DNA of 33,796 bases, from NCBI GenBank assembly GCA_020723015.1, contig DYJR01000006.1, forward strand, positions 1-33,796. The letters run 5' to 3'. The notes below the pieces were generated by a model. The model saw nothing but the letters and a program-made list of their open reading frames with translations, had not been told where the DNA came from and did not search any database. The translations under genes were made by a program, and so were the position numbers. Shown here piece by piece: positions 15,882-24,069 of the stretch. This DNA is from Arcobacter nitrofigilis (GTDB taxonomy: Bacteria > Campylobacterota > Campylobacteria > Campylobacterales > Arcobacteraceae). Position 1 is the stretch's first letter; the number at the start of each line of letters is the position of its first letter.

Positions 15882-17732
15882 TTAAATTGTATCCATATCT
15901 ACACTGCTACACAAATTTTGTACTTGATAAATAGTATTTAAAAGAGCCTTTGGGCTTTTACTACGAAGAAGTATTTGATATCTATATTTATTTGCCACCT
16001 TAAAAATACCCTCTTCTCCAAAACCAATCACTTGAACATCGTTTTTATCGGCAAAAAGAATATTTGCACACTCTTGCATAGCTTTTAATGCTATTTTATG
16101 ATTTATATGAGCGAATGACAGTTTAGCAAGTTTCATAAACGGCGGGTAAAGCTCTCTTCTATACTCCAATTCATCTTCCAAAAAAGTTTTGTAGTCACCA
16201 AACAAATAATTCTCAAAAAACTCTTTATTTTTTGTTTGAATAATAACCTCTCCAAACCCTTTTCTTCCGCTTCTTCCGGCAATCTGTAGTAACAATGACA
16301 AGGCATTTTCCCTTGAGCGGTAGTTATTTGACGATAAAATAGAATCTATCCCCAAAATAACGGCAAGTTTGACATTGTGATAGTCATGCCCTTTGCTGAG
16401 CATTTGAGTACCTACTAGAATATCTATTTTTTCATCGTTAAAATCGCTCAAAACAGCTTTTAATTTTGACTCGCTATTTATCTCGTCCCTATCAAATCTT
16501 GATACTTTTTTATCTATAAAAATATTTTGCAACTCTTGTTCTACCTCTGCAGTACCGAGTCTAAAATTCTTAACAATACCGACTTTACATGATGGACAAG
16601 TTTCAGGTATCATCTGCGTATAACCGCAATAATGACATTTGAGAGCTTTTAGATTTTTATGTAAACTCATACTTACGCTACAATAAGGACATTCTACTGC
16701 CTTACCGCATGTATCGCATATTTGATATTTGAAATTTGCCCTCGTAGGTAAAAATACTATAACTTGATTATTGTTGTTTATGGTATTTTTTATTTTCCCG
16801 ACTATTAAATTACTAAGCCCTAGTCTATTTTCATCAAATATGAACTCTTTTTTTGTGTCAAAGTAAGTTTGAGATAGCCTATAATGGGGAACTTTTGAAT
16901 ATGTTATAATAGAAGGAGTAGCACTTCCTAATACAACACCGATGTCGAACTTGGATCCGGCAAATATACTCAAATCTTTTGCATTGTATTTTGGGCTTTG
17001 GTCACTTTTATATGAGTCATCATGCTCCTCATCTACTATAATCCGACCTAAGCTATAATAAGGCAAAAAGAGTGCAGATCTTGCCCCTGCTATGATTTTG
17101 ATAGTTCCGTCCAAAAGTCCAGAGATAATGTCTGTTTTTTTCTTTTTTGTTACCTTTGAATGCCAAATAGCTACCGTATCACCAAACACCGCTTTTAGTC
17201 TTTTTTCCATTTGAGGAGTAAGAGAAATTTCCGGCATCATTAGCAATGATTGCTTACCGTCAACCAAAGCATCTTTGATTAGCTTGATATAAATCTCGGT
17301 TTTACCGCTACCGGTATCGGCAAACAAAAGTGAAACTTTATTGTTTTTTATAAACTCATAGGCATTTTGCTGATGATTAGAGAGTATAATCTCATCTTTA
17401 ATTATATGCTGATTATTTTGATACTCTATATTTCTATCAAAGGGGACAAACATTCCAAAACAAAGCCCCAGATGAGATACGTAATAGCTAGAACAAAACT
17501 TGGCAAGCTCCATCATATTTATGGATAAATAATTAGGTGTAGTACCCAAAATATCATTACAAGCGAATGAAGGCTTTTCGACTTCTTTTAGAACTACGGC
17601 TAGATTTGTTTTTGCACGATTGCGTAGCTTAACTTCTACTATATCGCCGATAGACAATTTATCGCCGAATTGATAAGTCAAAGGTTGTAGATTGCTACCT
17701 ATGATGGAAACTTCATAATAAAATATGTTCAT
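15882..17732 (-). CDS. priA: Primosomal protein N' (replication restart helicase PriA)
   Basis: 616 residues, shorter than E. coli PriA (732) but in the range of Campylobacterota. The N-terminal DNA-binding domain is followed by an SF2 helicase core with Walker A FADTGSGKTEIY, Walker B DEEHDDSYKSDQSPKY and GSATPS. The zinc-binding insert has CDTCG, CPYC, CHYCG and CPSC, then motifs V-VI with LVGTQMLSKGHDY and QIAGRSGRKG. PriA reloads the replisome at stalled forks. Its start overlaps the prepilin-like stop (ATGA), placing it last in a minus-strand operon. Confidence 0.95.
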   Translation of the reverse strand: MNIFYYEVSIIGSNLQPLTYQFGDKLSIGDIVEVKLRNRAKTNLAVVLKEVEKPSFACNDILGTTPNYLSINMMELAKFCSSYYVSHLGLCFGMFVPFDRNIEYQNNQHIIKDEIILSNHQQNAYEFIKNNKVSLLFADTGSGKTEIYIKLIKDALVDGKQSLLMMPEISLTPQMEKRLKAVFGDTVAIWHSKVTKKKKTDIISGLLDGTIKIIAGARSALFLPYYSLGRIIVDEEHDDSYKSDQSPKYNAKDLSIFAGSKFDIGVVLGSATPSIITYSKVPHYRLSQTYFDTKKEFIFDENRLGLSNLIVGKIKNTINNNNQVIVFLPTRANFKYQICDTCGKAVECPYCSVSMSLHKNLKALKCHYCGYTQMIPETCPSCKVGIVKNFRLGTAEVEQELQNIFIDKKVSRFDRDEINSESKLKAVLSDFNDEKIDILVGTQMLSKGHDYHNVKLAVILGIDSILSSNNYRSRENALSLLLQIAGRSGRKGFGEVIIQTKNKEFFENYLFGDYKTFLEDELEYRRELYPPFMKLAKLSFAHINHKIALKAMQECANILFADKNDVQVIGFGEEGIFKVANKYRYQILLRSKSPKALLNTIYQVQNLCSSVDMDTI

Positions 17733-18169
17733 TGCGTTAATTCTTTACATAATACTATATTGTAATCACAATCAAATAAACCGCTAGAAGCATCATACAC
17801 AAAATCTACCGATTCATTTGTGGATATAAAAGCCCTATAAATATTAGAAGCGTATTTTACCCAAGTTCCACCGCTCGCTTCTGTTATATCTGACGATAAA
17901 ATAGGATAATCCAATACATAGTTGAAAAGTTGTTGATTTTTGGTGTTTATATTTGCTTCGTCCAAAGCTTTGATATCGGTATCGTTACCGCTTAATGCAA
18001 GTTTTTGTTTCGCATTTGATATAGAATACCTAATAAGAGCTACATCTGATTTGATTTTTGTTTTGATTGATAATTTACCCGTATCGTTTAATTTAATAAG
18101 TGCAACCGAAGTTATAATAGAAATAATCAAAATAGCGAAAACTATTTCTAAAATACCAAATGCTTTCAT
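17729..18169 (-). CDS. Prepilin-like (type II secretion/type IV pilus) protein
   Basis: 146 residues. The N-terminus MKAFGILEIVFAILIISII is a prepilin signal: a two-residue basic leader, cleavage probably between Ala3 and Phe4, Glu at mature position 5, and a hydrophobic helix. Ala instead of Gly before the cleavage site is common in Campylobacterota pseudopilins. The remainder is a small globular domain with two Cys near the C-terminus (FDCDYNIVLC), perhaps a disulfide. It could be a minor pilin or competence pseudopilin. The start and stop overlap neighbouring genes by four bases, but no assembly ATPase or peptidase is nearby. Confidence 0.75.
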   Translation of the reverse strand: MKAFGILEIVFAILIISIITSVALIKLNDTGKLSIKTKIKSDVALIRYSISNAKQKLALSGNDTDIKALDEANINTKNQQLFNYVLDYPILSSDITEASGGTWVKYASNIYRAFISTNESVDFVYDASSGLFDCDYNIVLCKELTQ

Positions 18170-18375
18170 ACTTTCGGTAGTTTTGCGGATATTTTACTTA
18201 TTTCTGTTTTTAATGCCAAACACTCTTGAGATTTTCGCACATAGGCCACCAATAAATCTTTTACGTCTATATTAACACCTTTTTGCAAAAACATAGTCAT
18301 CTCTTTTTCAAGAGAATCATCAACCTCAAAATGGTATGCTAAATTATCAATATAAAATATTATTTTTTTTTTCAC
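18166..18375 (-). CDS. Small hypothetical protein between coiled-coil and prepilin-like genes
   Basis: 69 residues. GTG start at 18375 with AAGG six bases upstream; it begins inside the preceding gene (29-base overlap) and its stop overlaps the prepilin start (ATGA). The sequence begins KKKIIFYIDNLAYHFEVDD and continues with a predicted helix rich in Glu and Lys; there is no signal peptide or membrane helix. No family is recognised. The overlaps at both ends strongly suggest a real, translationally coupled gene. Confidence 0.65.
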   Translation of the reverse strand: MKKKIIFYIDNLAYHFEVDDSLEKEMTMFLQKGVNIDVKDLLVAYVRKSQECLALKTEISKISAKLPKV

Positions 18376-18565
18376 TTATCGCCTTTGAAATTGCTAATGC
18401 TCTATCTATATTCAATAACATGTCCTCATTGTTTCTAAGCAATTCATCATTGATGTCTTTTAATTTTTCAAGCTGCACCTTAAGAGCTTGATTCTCGAAC
18501 TTTAGTTCTTCATATTCTTGTAATAATTTATCAACTTGCTTATTTAGTGTTTCTACCATTTCCAT
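18347..18565 (-). CDS. ZapB-like coiled-coil protein
   Basis: 72 residues that are almost entirely a heptad-patterned helix: ETLNKQVDKLLQEYEELKFE, then LKVQLEKLKDINDELLRNNE. Such small coiled coils resemble ZapB, which stabilises the Z-ring, but short coiled coils are hard to assign and the similarity may be only structural. Start options are the ATG at 18565 and an in-frame ATG at 18559; neither has a good ribosome-binding site. A -10-like TAAAAT at 18572-18577 would put transcription start at or next to the ATG. Confidence 0.65.
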   Translation of the reverse strand: MEMVETLNKQVDKLLQEYEELKFENQALKVQLEKLKDINDELLRNNEDMLLNIDRALAISKAISEKKNNILY

Positions 18566-18571
18566 AATGAT

Positions 18572-18577
18572 ATTTTA
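18572..18577 (-). promoter_or_regulatory. Possible -10 element before the coiled-coil gene (leaderless start?)
   Basis: On the minus strand CTTTTTTTGGTAAAATATC precedes the ATG at 18565 with only six bases between the TAAAAT and the ATG. If used, the mRNA would be nearly leaderless. It would separate the coiled-coil/prepilin/priA operon from the broken kinase gene. Confidence 0.35.
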
Positions 18578-18587
18578 CCAAAAAAAG

Positions 18588-20021
18588 TTAAATAGTAGGT
18601 ATAGTTATAGTGAACTTTGCACCATTTTTTGTATTTATTACGTTAATATCACCGTTATGATGTTTATAAACTATTTCTTTACACATATAAAGACTTACAC
18701 CTACTCCTTGTTTTTTATGTTTAGTCGTAAAATATGGGTCAAAAATCCTTTCTATATACTCATCCGGTATACCACCTGCATTATCTTCAACATTGATAAA
18801 TATCTTATCATCAGCCCTAAACGATTCGATGTGTATTTCTTTATTAAAAATATCTTTTTTGTCTTCAAATGCTTCTACGGCATTATTTACTAGATTCAAT
18901 ATTACTTGAAATAACTCATTTTGATAACCGTAAATTGTTATACCGTCTTCAAGAGTCAAAGTCAATTCTATAGATTTTTCAACAAGTAAGACATATATTA
19001 TACTTTCTAACTTTTCAATGGTTTCTTTAAGATCAAAATAAATTTTTTTATCCGTATGCTCCTCTATAAAAAACGTTCTAAAATCATCTATAGTAGAAGA
19101 TAATTTTTGTGTTTGAGACATAATAATATTCAAAGAGTTAATTAACTCTTCATCATCTAACGTACCGATTTGTTTTTGAAGCCTTAAACTTGATACCGTA
19201 CTGCTGATAGCACTAAGAGGTTGTCTCCAATGATGTGCTATATTGCTTATCATCTCACCCATCTGTATAAATCTTGCTTTACCATAAAGCTCTTTTTCTC
19301 TTTTACTACTTTTTTTCAACTTCTTCTTGAATTCTAATTTCTAACTCATTATTTAGTTTTTCTAAATCATGAATACTCTTTAACACTGCATCTTGCATTT
19401 AGTTAAATTCATGTGCGAGAACCTTAAATTCATCATTTGTGTCTAACTCTATTTTTGTATCATATTGTTTAGTTTTTCTTACATGTGATATTAGACGTTT
19501 TAATGTTTTGAGATTTTTTATTACAGACCTATCTATAGCTATTTTAAAAACTATAAGTACAAAAAGCAAAACCATTATAAATTGTGTAAATTGATTCAAC
19601 AAATTACCAAAAAGCCTAGATTCAATAACTTGTTTATCGTATAAAACCTCTATATTTGCAATATGCTCACTCATAAAATGGATGTCAAAAACCTCTTTAT
19701 GCATATTTGTACTTATTTCACCGTTATGAACAGCCTTTGCTATCAACATTCCATCTATATCATTTACTACGATAGAAGCTATGTATGGGTCTTGTACCTC
19801 TATTTTTATAATATCTTCTACAACATCATAATATAAATTCCATACCGGGGACGAAACGGCTAATTTGAGTCTTTGTTCTAAGAGTTTTGTTTTTGATTGT
19901 AGTTCTTCCATATAATTATTTTTTGTATTATAATAGTTTATAGGTACCCTCACGGCAAACACTATAAACATGGCTATAAATAGTATTAAAAGCAATTTAT
20001 TTGATAAGCTATATTTGTCAT
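18588..20021 (-). pseudogene. Membrane sensor histidine kinase, disrupted
   Basis: One kinase is spread over three broken segments. A well-placed ATG at 20021 (SD AAGGGAG) is one base out of frame with the sensor part; one extra A would give MTKYSLSNKLLLILFIAMF. The sensor segment (to 19399) has two membrane helices flanking a periplasmic domain and a HAMP-like end, DEFKVLAHEFN, then TAA at 19399-19401. The same frame continues MQDAVLKSIHDLEKLNNELE and EIRIQEEVEKK to a TAG, while the kinase core continues one base shifted at an A7 run (19316-19322). The core has the H-box IAHHWRQPLSAI, N-box NLVNNAVEAF, and DNAGGIPDEY and GVGVSLYMCKE boxes. No response regulator lies nearby. Real decay and sequencing error are both possible. 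Confidence 0.75.
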
Positions 20022-20127
20022 TAACTCCCTTTTTAGTGAGTCATTATAAGATAAGAAAGATTAAAGAGTAATTAATAGAAGAATAAGTATATTTTATAAT
20101 AATAGTTACAAAAAAATTACAAGAATA

Positions 20128-20155
20128 AACAAAACGGGGCTATGCCCATTTTGTT
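20128..20155 (-). terminator. Intrinsic terminator of acnB
   Basis: AACAAAA...GGGC arms fold over a short loop directly after the acnB stop; on the minus strand the stem is followed by GTTTTGTTTATT. This marks the end of the acnB transcript. Confidence 0.65.
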
Positions 20156-20160
20156 ATTTA

Positions 20161-22734
20161 TTAACTATGAACTAGATATTTAAGCTCATCTGCTCCAAAC
20201 TCATGGAAGTTTAGATATTTATAGATTTTTGTTTTTTTATCGTCCGTAATTTTCTTAGTTACGATATTGTTGTATTCTTCCGCCGTAGGTATTTTACCTA
20301 ACATTGCACAAACAGCAGCTAGTTCAGCACTTCCTAGATAACACATAGCATCTTTACCCATTCTGTTATCAAAGTTTCTTGTGCTTGTACTAAATACTAC
20401 CGCTTTATCCGCAACTCTTGCTTGGTTACCCATACATAAACTACATCCAGGAACCTCAAGCCTTGCACCTGCTCCACCGAATACTGCATAGTAACCCTCT
20501 TCAGTTAGCTGTTTTTGATCCATTTTTGTCGGAGGGCATACCCATAGTCTAGCAGGTACTGCACCCTCACCTCTTAGAACCTCACCTAAAGCTCTAAATA
20601 AACCTATGTTTGTCATACAGCTTCCTACGAAAACTTCATCTATATTTTTAGGTCTTTTCGGGTCATTTAATACTTCACTCAATGTTGCAACATCATCTGG
20701 ATCGTTTGGACAAGCAACTATCGGTTCTGTTATTTCATTTAAATCTATTTCGATTATAGCTTTGTATTCAGCATCTTTATCAGCTTCCATCAACGACGGA
20801 TTAGCTAACCACTCTTTCATTTTTTCTGCACGTCTAGCTAGTGTTCTAGCATCTTGGTAACCCTCAGCTATCATTTGCTCTATAAGTTTAACATTTGAGC
20901 TTAAATACTCTTTTACGCTATCGATTCCAAGTTTAACCGTACAAGCTGCCGCACTTCTTTCTGCACTTGCATCACTTAACTCAAACGCTTGTTCTACTTT
21001 AAGGTCTTCTAAACCTTCGATTTCAAGAACAGTTCCGTCAAATACGTTCTTTTTACCTTTTTTCTCTACCGTTAAAAGTCCAGCTTTTATAGCATAGTAC
21101 GGTATTGCATTTACAAGGTCTCTTAAAGTGATACCAGGTTGCATTTTACCTTTGAATCTAACAAGTACCGATTCCGGCATATTAAGAGGCATAGCACCGG
21201 TAACACCAGCAAACGCAACAAGTCCAGATCCGGCAGGAAAAGAGATGCCTATAGGGAATCTTGTATGGCTATCTCCACCTGTTCCTACGGTATCAGGTAA
21301 ACATAATCTATTTAACCATGAGTGAATAACACCGTCACCCGGTCTTAAAATTACACCGCCTCTACTTGTAATAAACTCAGGCAATGTATGTTGTAATTTA
21401 ATATCAGCCGGTTTTGGATAAGCTGCAGTGTGACAGAATGATTGCATAACCATATCCGCACTAAAGCTTAAAGCCGATAACTCTTTTACTTCATCTCTAG
21501 TCATTGGTCCCGTTGTATCTTGGCTTCCTACGGTTGTACAGATTGGCTCTACATACATACCCGGTCTAACACCTGCTAATCCACAAGCTTTCCCAACCAT
21601 TTTTTGAGCTAGAGTATAACCTTTGCCTGTATCAGCCGGTTGCTCAGGTCTAGCAAATATTGTATCTTCACCCATACCAAGAACTGCTCTAGCTTTAGCC
21701 GTAAGACCTCTACCGATAATTAGTGGGATTCTTCCACCTGCTCTAATTTCATCAGGAAGTGTATTTGGGTCTATTTTGAATTCACCTATAAGCTCACTAC
21801 CTTTATAAACTTTACCTTCATAGTATTTTACGGTGATTACATCACCCATTTCCATTTTAGAAACATCTACCTTAATCGGTAAACATCCACTATCTTCTGC
21901 CGTGTTGAAGAAAATAGGAGCTATTATTGAACCTATTACAACACCGCCTGTTCTTTTGTTCGGTACACCTTCTATATCAACACCCATATGCCATTGAACA
22001 GAGTTGATACCTGATTTTCTACTACTTCCTGTACCTACAACGTCACCGACATAAGCTACAGGATAACCTTTTTCTTTTAGTTTAGCTATTGTTTGTAAAC
22101 CGTCAGTCATTTTTGATTGAAGCATAGAGTTTGCGTGTAAAGGAATATCACTTCTTGTGAAAGCCTCTCCCGCAGGGCTTAAATCATCCGTATTTGTTTC
22201 ACCAGGAACTTTAAATACAGTTAGAGTCATTTCAGCAGGGATTGCAGGTCTATTTGTAAACCACTCAGCGTTTGCCCATGAAGTAATAACCTCTTTTGCC
22301 AATGCATTACCTGCATCCATCAAATCTTTTACGTCATTAAATGCATCATATACAAGTAATGTATTTTTTAGCTCATTTGCTGCAGATTGTGCAACATCAC
22401 CGCCTAATTTTAACGCTTCAACAAGTGGAGTTACATTGTATCCACCCATCATTTTACCAAGTATTTCAATAGCCTTGATCTTAGATATAACTTTAGAAGT
22501 AGCTTTACCTTGAACTATATCATTTAAAAATGCAGCTTTTACGTAAGCAGCATCATCAACACCCGGATTTACTCTATTTGCTATTAAATCAACTAAATAA
22601 TCAGCCTCTTTTATATCATCAGCTTTTAATAATTCTACCAACTCAGCAGTTTGTTTTGCAGTTAGCGGAAGCGGTGGAACACCTAAAGTTTCTCTCTCAA
22701 CGGTATGAGCTTTGTACTCTTCTATTAAAGCCAT
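20161..22734 (-). CDS. acnB: Bifunctional aconitate hydratase B
   Basis: 857 residues, as in E. coli AcnB (865). It interconverts citrate and isocitrate in the TCA cycle and, in some bacteria, 2-methylcitrate intermediates; apo-AcnB can bind mRNA. The N-terminal HEAT-like domain ([15 protein letters not shown]...) precedes the swivelling domain, whose GTGSSRKSG loop is visible, and the [4Fe-4S] core. The cluster ligands are in [11 protein letters not shown] and GCSLCMGNQ. The ATG is preceded by AGGAGA. A terminator upstream and another downstream make it a single-gene unit. Confidence 0.97.
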   Translation of the reverse strand: MALIEEYKAHTVERETLGVPPLPLTAKQTAELVELLKADDIKEADYLVDLIANRVNPGVDDAAYVKAAFLNDIVQGKATSKVISKIKAIEILGKMMGGYNVTPLVEALKLGGDVAQSAANELKNTLLVYDAFNDVKDLMDAGNALAKEVITSWANAEWFTNRPAIPAEMTLTVFKVPGETNTDDLSPAGEAFTRSDIPLHANSMLQSKMTDGLQTIAKLKEKGYPVAYVGDVVGTGSSRKSGINSVQWHMGVDIEGVPNKRTGGVVIGSIIAPIFFNTAEDSGCLPIKVDVSKMEMGDVITVKYYEGKVYKGSELIGEFKIDPNTLPDEIRAGGRIPLIIGRGLTAKARAVLGMGEDTIFARPEQPADTGKGYTLAQKMVGKACGLAGVRPGMYVEPICTTVGSQDTTGPMTRDEVKELSALSFSADMVMQSFCHTAAYPKPADIKLQHTLPEFITSRGGVILRPGDGVIHSWLNRLCLPDTVGTGGDSHTRFPIGISFPAGSGLVAFAGVTGAMPLNMPESVLVRFKGKMQPGITLRDLVNAIPYYAIKAGLLTVEKKGKKNVFDGTVLEIEGLEDLKVEQAFELSDASAERSAAACTVKLGIDSVKEYLSSNVKLIEQMIAEGYQDARTLARRAEKMKEWLANPSLMEADKDAEYKAIIEIDLNEITEPIVACPNDPDDVATLSEVLNDPKRPKNIDEVFVGSCMTNIGLFRALGEVLRGEGAVPARLWVCPPTKMDQKQLTEEGYYAVFGGAGARLEVPGCSLCMGNQARVADKAVVFSTSTRNFDNRMGKDAMCYLGSAELAAVCAMLGKIPTAEEYNNIVTKKITDDKKTKIYKYLNFHEFGADELKYLVHS

Positions 22735-22814
22735 TAAAATCTCCTATTTTTTTTTATGTAAAGCAATGATATCAAAAAATGATTTTTTTAAAAAGAGATT
22801 TAATGTGGATAAAA

Positions 22815-22850
22815 TAAAAAAGTGTAACCATTGAGTTGTTTGGTTACACT
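22815..22850 (-). terminator. Intrinsic terminator after the DedA-type gene
   Basis: Perfect 10-bp stem AGTGTAACCA / TGGTTACACT with a 10-base loop (22821-22850). On the minus strand it is followed by TTTTTTATTTT, a textbook Rho-independent terminator separating the DedA gene from acnB. Confidence 0.9.
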
Positions 22851-22862
22851 TTAAATACGTAG

Positions 22863-23393
22863 TTATATTTTTTTGTAGAGATATGAAACAGATAATACAA
22901 TTAAAAGTATTATACCTATGCCTACATATTTATAATCTTCGGCATAAGTCAGCACCACTTCTCCTAGCATATAAGCTACGCTTCCTACAACGATAGCCCA
23001 TAAAGCAGAAGCAAATACATTATAAAATGCAAACCTTTGGGTAGAATATTTTGTGAGTCCTATCGCCAAAGGTACAAGAGTTTTTACACCGTAGATATAT
23101 TTTTGTAAAAATATAGCCAAATAACCGTATCTTCTCATCAAAAGATGTGTATATGCTACTTTTCTACCATATTTTTTCATTATATCGTTTGCAAAATGCT
23201 TATTATGCCTAGCCATATAAAACAAAAACTGATCACCTATAAAATTTGCGACTCCTGCTACCGCAATAGATACAAAAATATTAAGCTCACCGCTAAAACT
23301 CAAAACCCCGGCTACCGCAAGAGCAACAAAACCACCGCCAAAGGAATATAAAAACAATATTATATATCCCCAGTCCCTAATCAATTCTTCCAT
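22863..23393 (-). CDS. DedA/VTT-domain membrane protein
   Basis: 176 residues with hydrophobic segments at about 8-33, 38-60, 127-148 and 155-172. The re-entrant motif FIGDQFLFYMAR and the segment FLQKYIYGVKTLVPLAIG, where Gly and Pro follow a basic patch, are typical of the SNARE-associated (VTT) DedA family. Members move lipid carriers such as undecaprenyl phosphate or phosphatidylethanolamine across the inner membrane, but the substrate here cannot be assigned. AGGA precedes the ATG. It begins 12 bases after the lipoprotein gene and is probably co-transcribed with it. Confidence 0.85.
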   Translation of the reverse strand: MEELIRDWGYIILFLYSFGGGFVALAVAGVLSFSGELNIFVSIAVAGVANFIGDQFLFYMARHNKHFANDIMKKYGRKVAYTHLLMRRYGYLAIFLQKYIYGVKTLVPLAIGLTKYSTQRFAFYNVFASALWAIVVGSVAYMLGEVVLTYAEDYKYVGIGIILLIVLSVSYLYKKI

Positions 23394-23405
23394 AAATATC
23401 CTAAT

Positions 23406-23984
23406 TTATTTTTCGTAATACTCGTTGCTCGATTCTCTTGAGAAATAACCCTCTATAAAATTACGTTCAACCAAACTTTTATCTATTTTCTCATCAAACC
23501 GTAATGATTTATCAATCAAATAACACTCTTTGCAAATGTTTGTTACAAAACTACCGTCATAATCTATTATAAATAAATCACTCGTTACATCATAGGTATG
23601 AACAAAATAAAACTCTTTTCCGTTTTTTGCATACAAGAAGATATTGTACTTATCTTTTACGAAACTTTTGATTAATTGTAATTTTTTAATATTTAAATTC
23701 AGGAAATTTTGATAAAAACTACTTGATAAACCGTTCCATTGACACCAAGAATGAAGCTTAATATATTCAATATGCTTATTTGTATCATCTATGGTAAAAC
23801 CGTTAAATACGCAAGAATCATACCTATCTATTTTTCTTGGATTTTTTAGCTCAATTACATTTGTATTATCCGCATCATTCAAATACATGGCATTTTGTGA
23901 AAACTGCATATAAGGAGTGCTGGAACAACCGCTTAAAAATACTACAAGACCTAAAATTACAAATGAGAGTTTTACTTTATTCAT
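23406..23984 (-). CDS. Hypothetical lipoprotein
   Basis: 192 residues. The lipoprotein signal KVKLSFVILGLVVFLSGC puts the lipidated Cys at residue 20. The mature part is rich in aromatic and Asn residues, with Cys pairs (DSCVFNGF, SWCQWNG, ICKECYL) that could form disulfides in the periplasm. No family is recognised. A 21-bp inverted repeat stands just before its ribosome-binding site, AAGG at eight bases from the ATG. It likely shares a transcript with the DedA gene. Confidence 0.7.
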   Translation of the reverse strand: MNKVKLSFVILGLVVFLSGCSSTPYMQFSQNAMYLNDADNTNVIELKNPRKIDRYDSCVFNGFTIDDTNKHIEYIKLHSWCQWNGLSSSFYQNFLNLNIKKLQLIKSFVKDKYNIFLYAKNGKEFYFVHTYDVTSDLFIIDYDGSFVTNICKECYLIDKSLRFDEKIDKSLVERNFIEGYFSRESSNEYYEK

Positions 23985-24001
23985 TATTTTACCTTTTTGG
24001 A

Positions 24002-24056
24002 ACGCCAGTTTTTAACTGGTGAAATAAACATGAAATCACCTGTTAAAAACTGGCGT
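24002..24056. repeat. Long inverted repeat (21-bp arms) between htpG and lipoprotein gene
   Basis: Arms 24002-24022 (ACGCCAGTTTTTAACTGGTG...) and 24036-24056 pair in 20 of 21 positions around a 13-base AT-rich loop. No T-run follows on either strand, so it is not a classic terminator. It may be an mRNA-processing or attenuating element between htpG and the lipoprotein gene, or a mobile palindromic repeat. Confidence 0.75.
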
Positions 24057-24069
24057 GCCATAAGTCTTC

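Noticed and set aside
22157-22513. Plus-strand open frame inside acnB
   Set aside because: Shadow of acnB on the other strand, without start signals.
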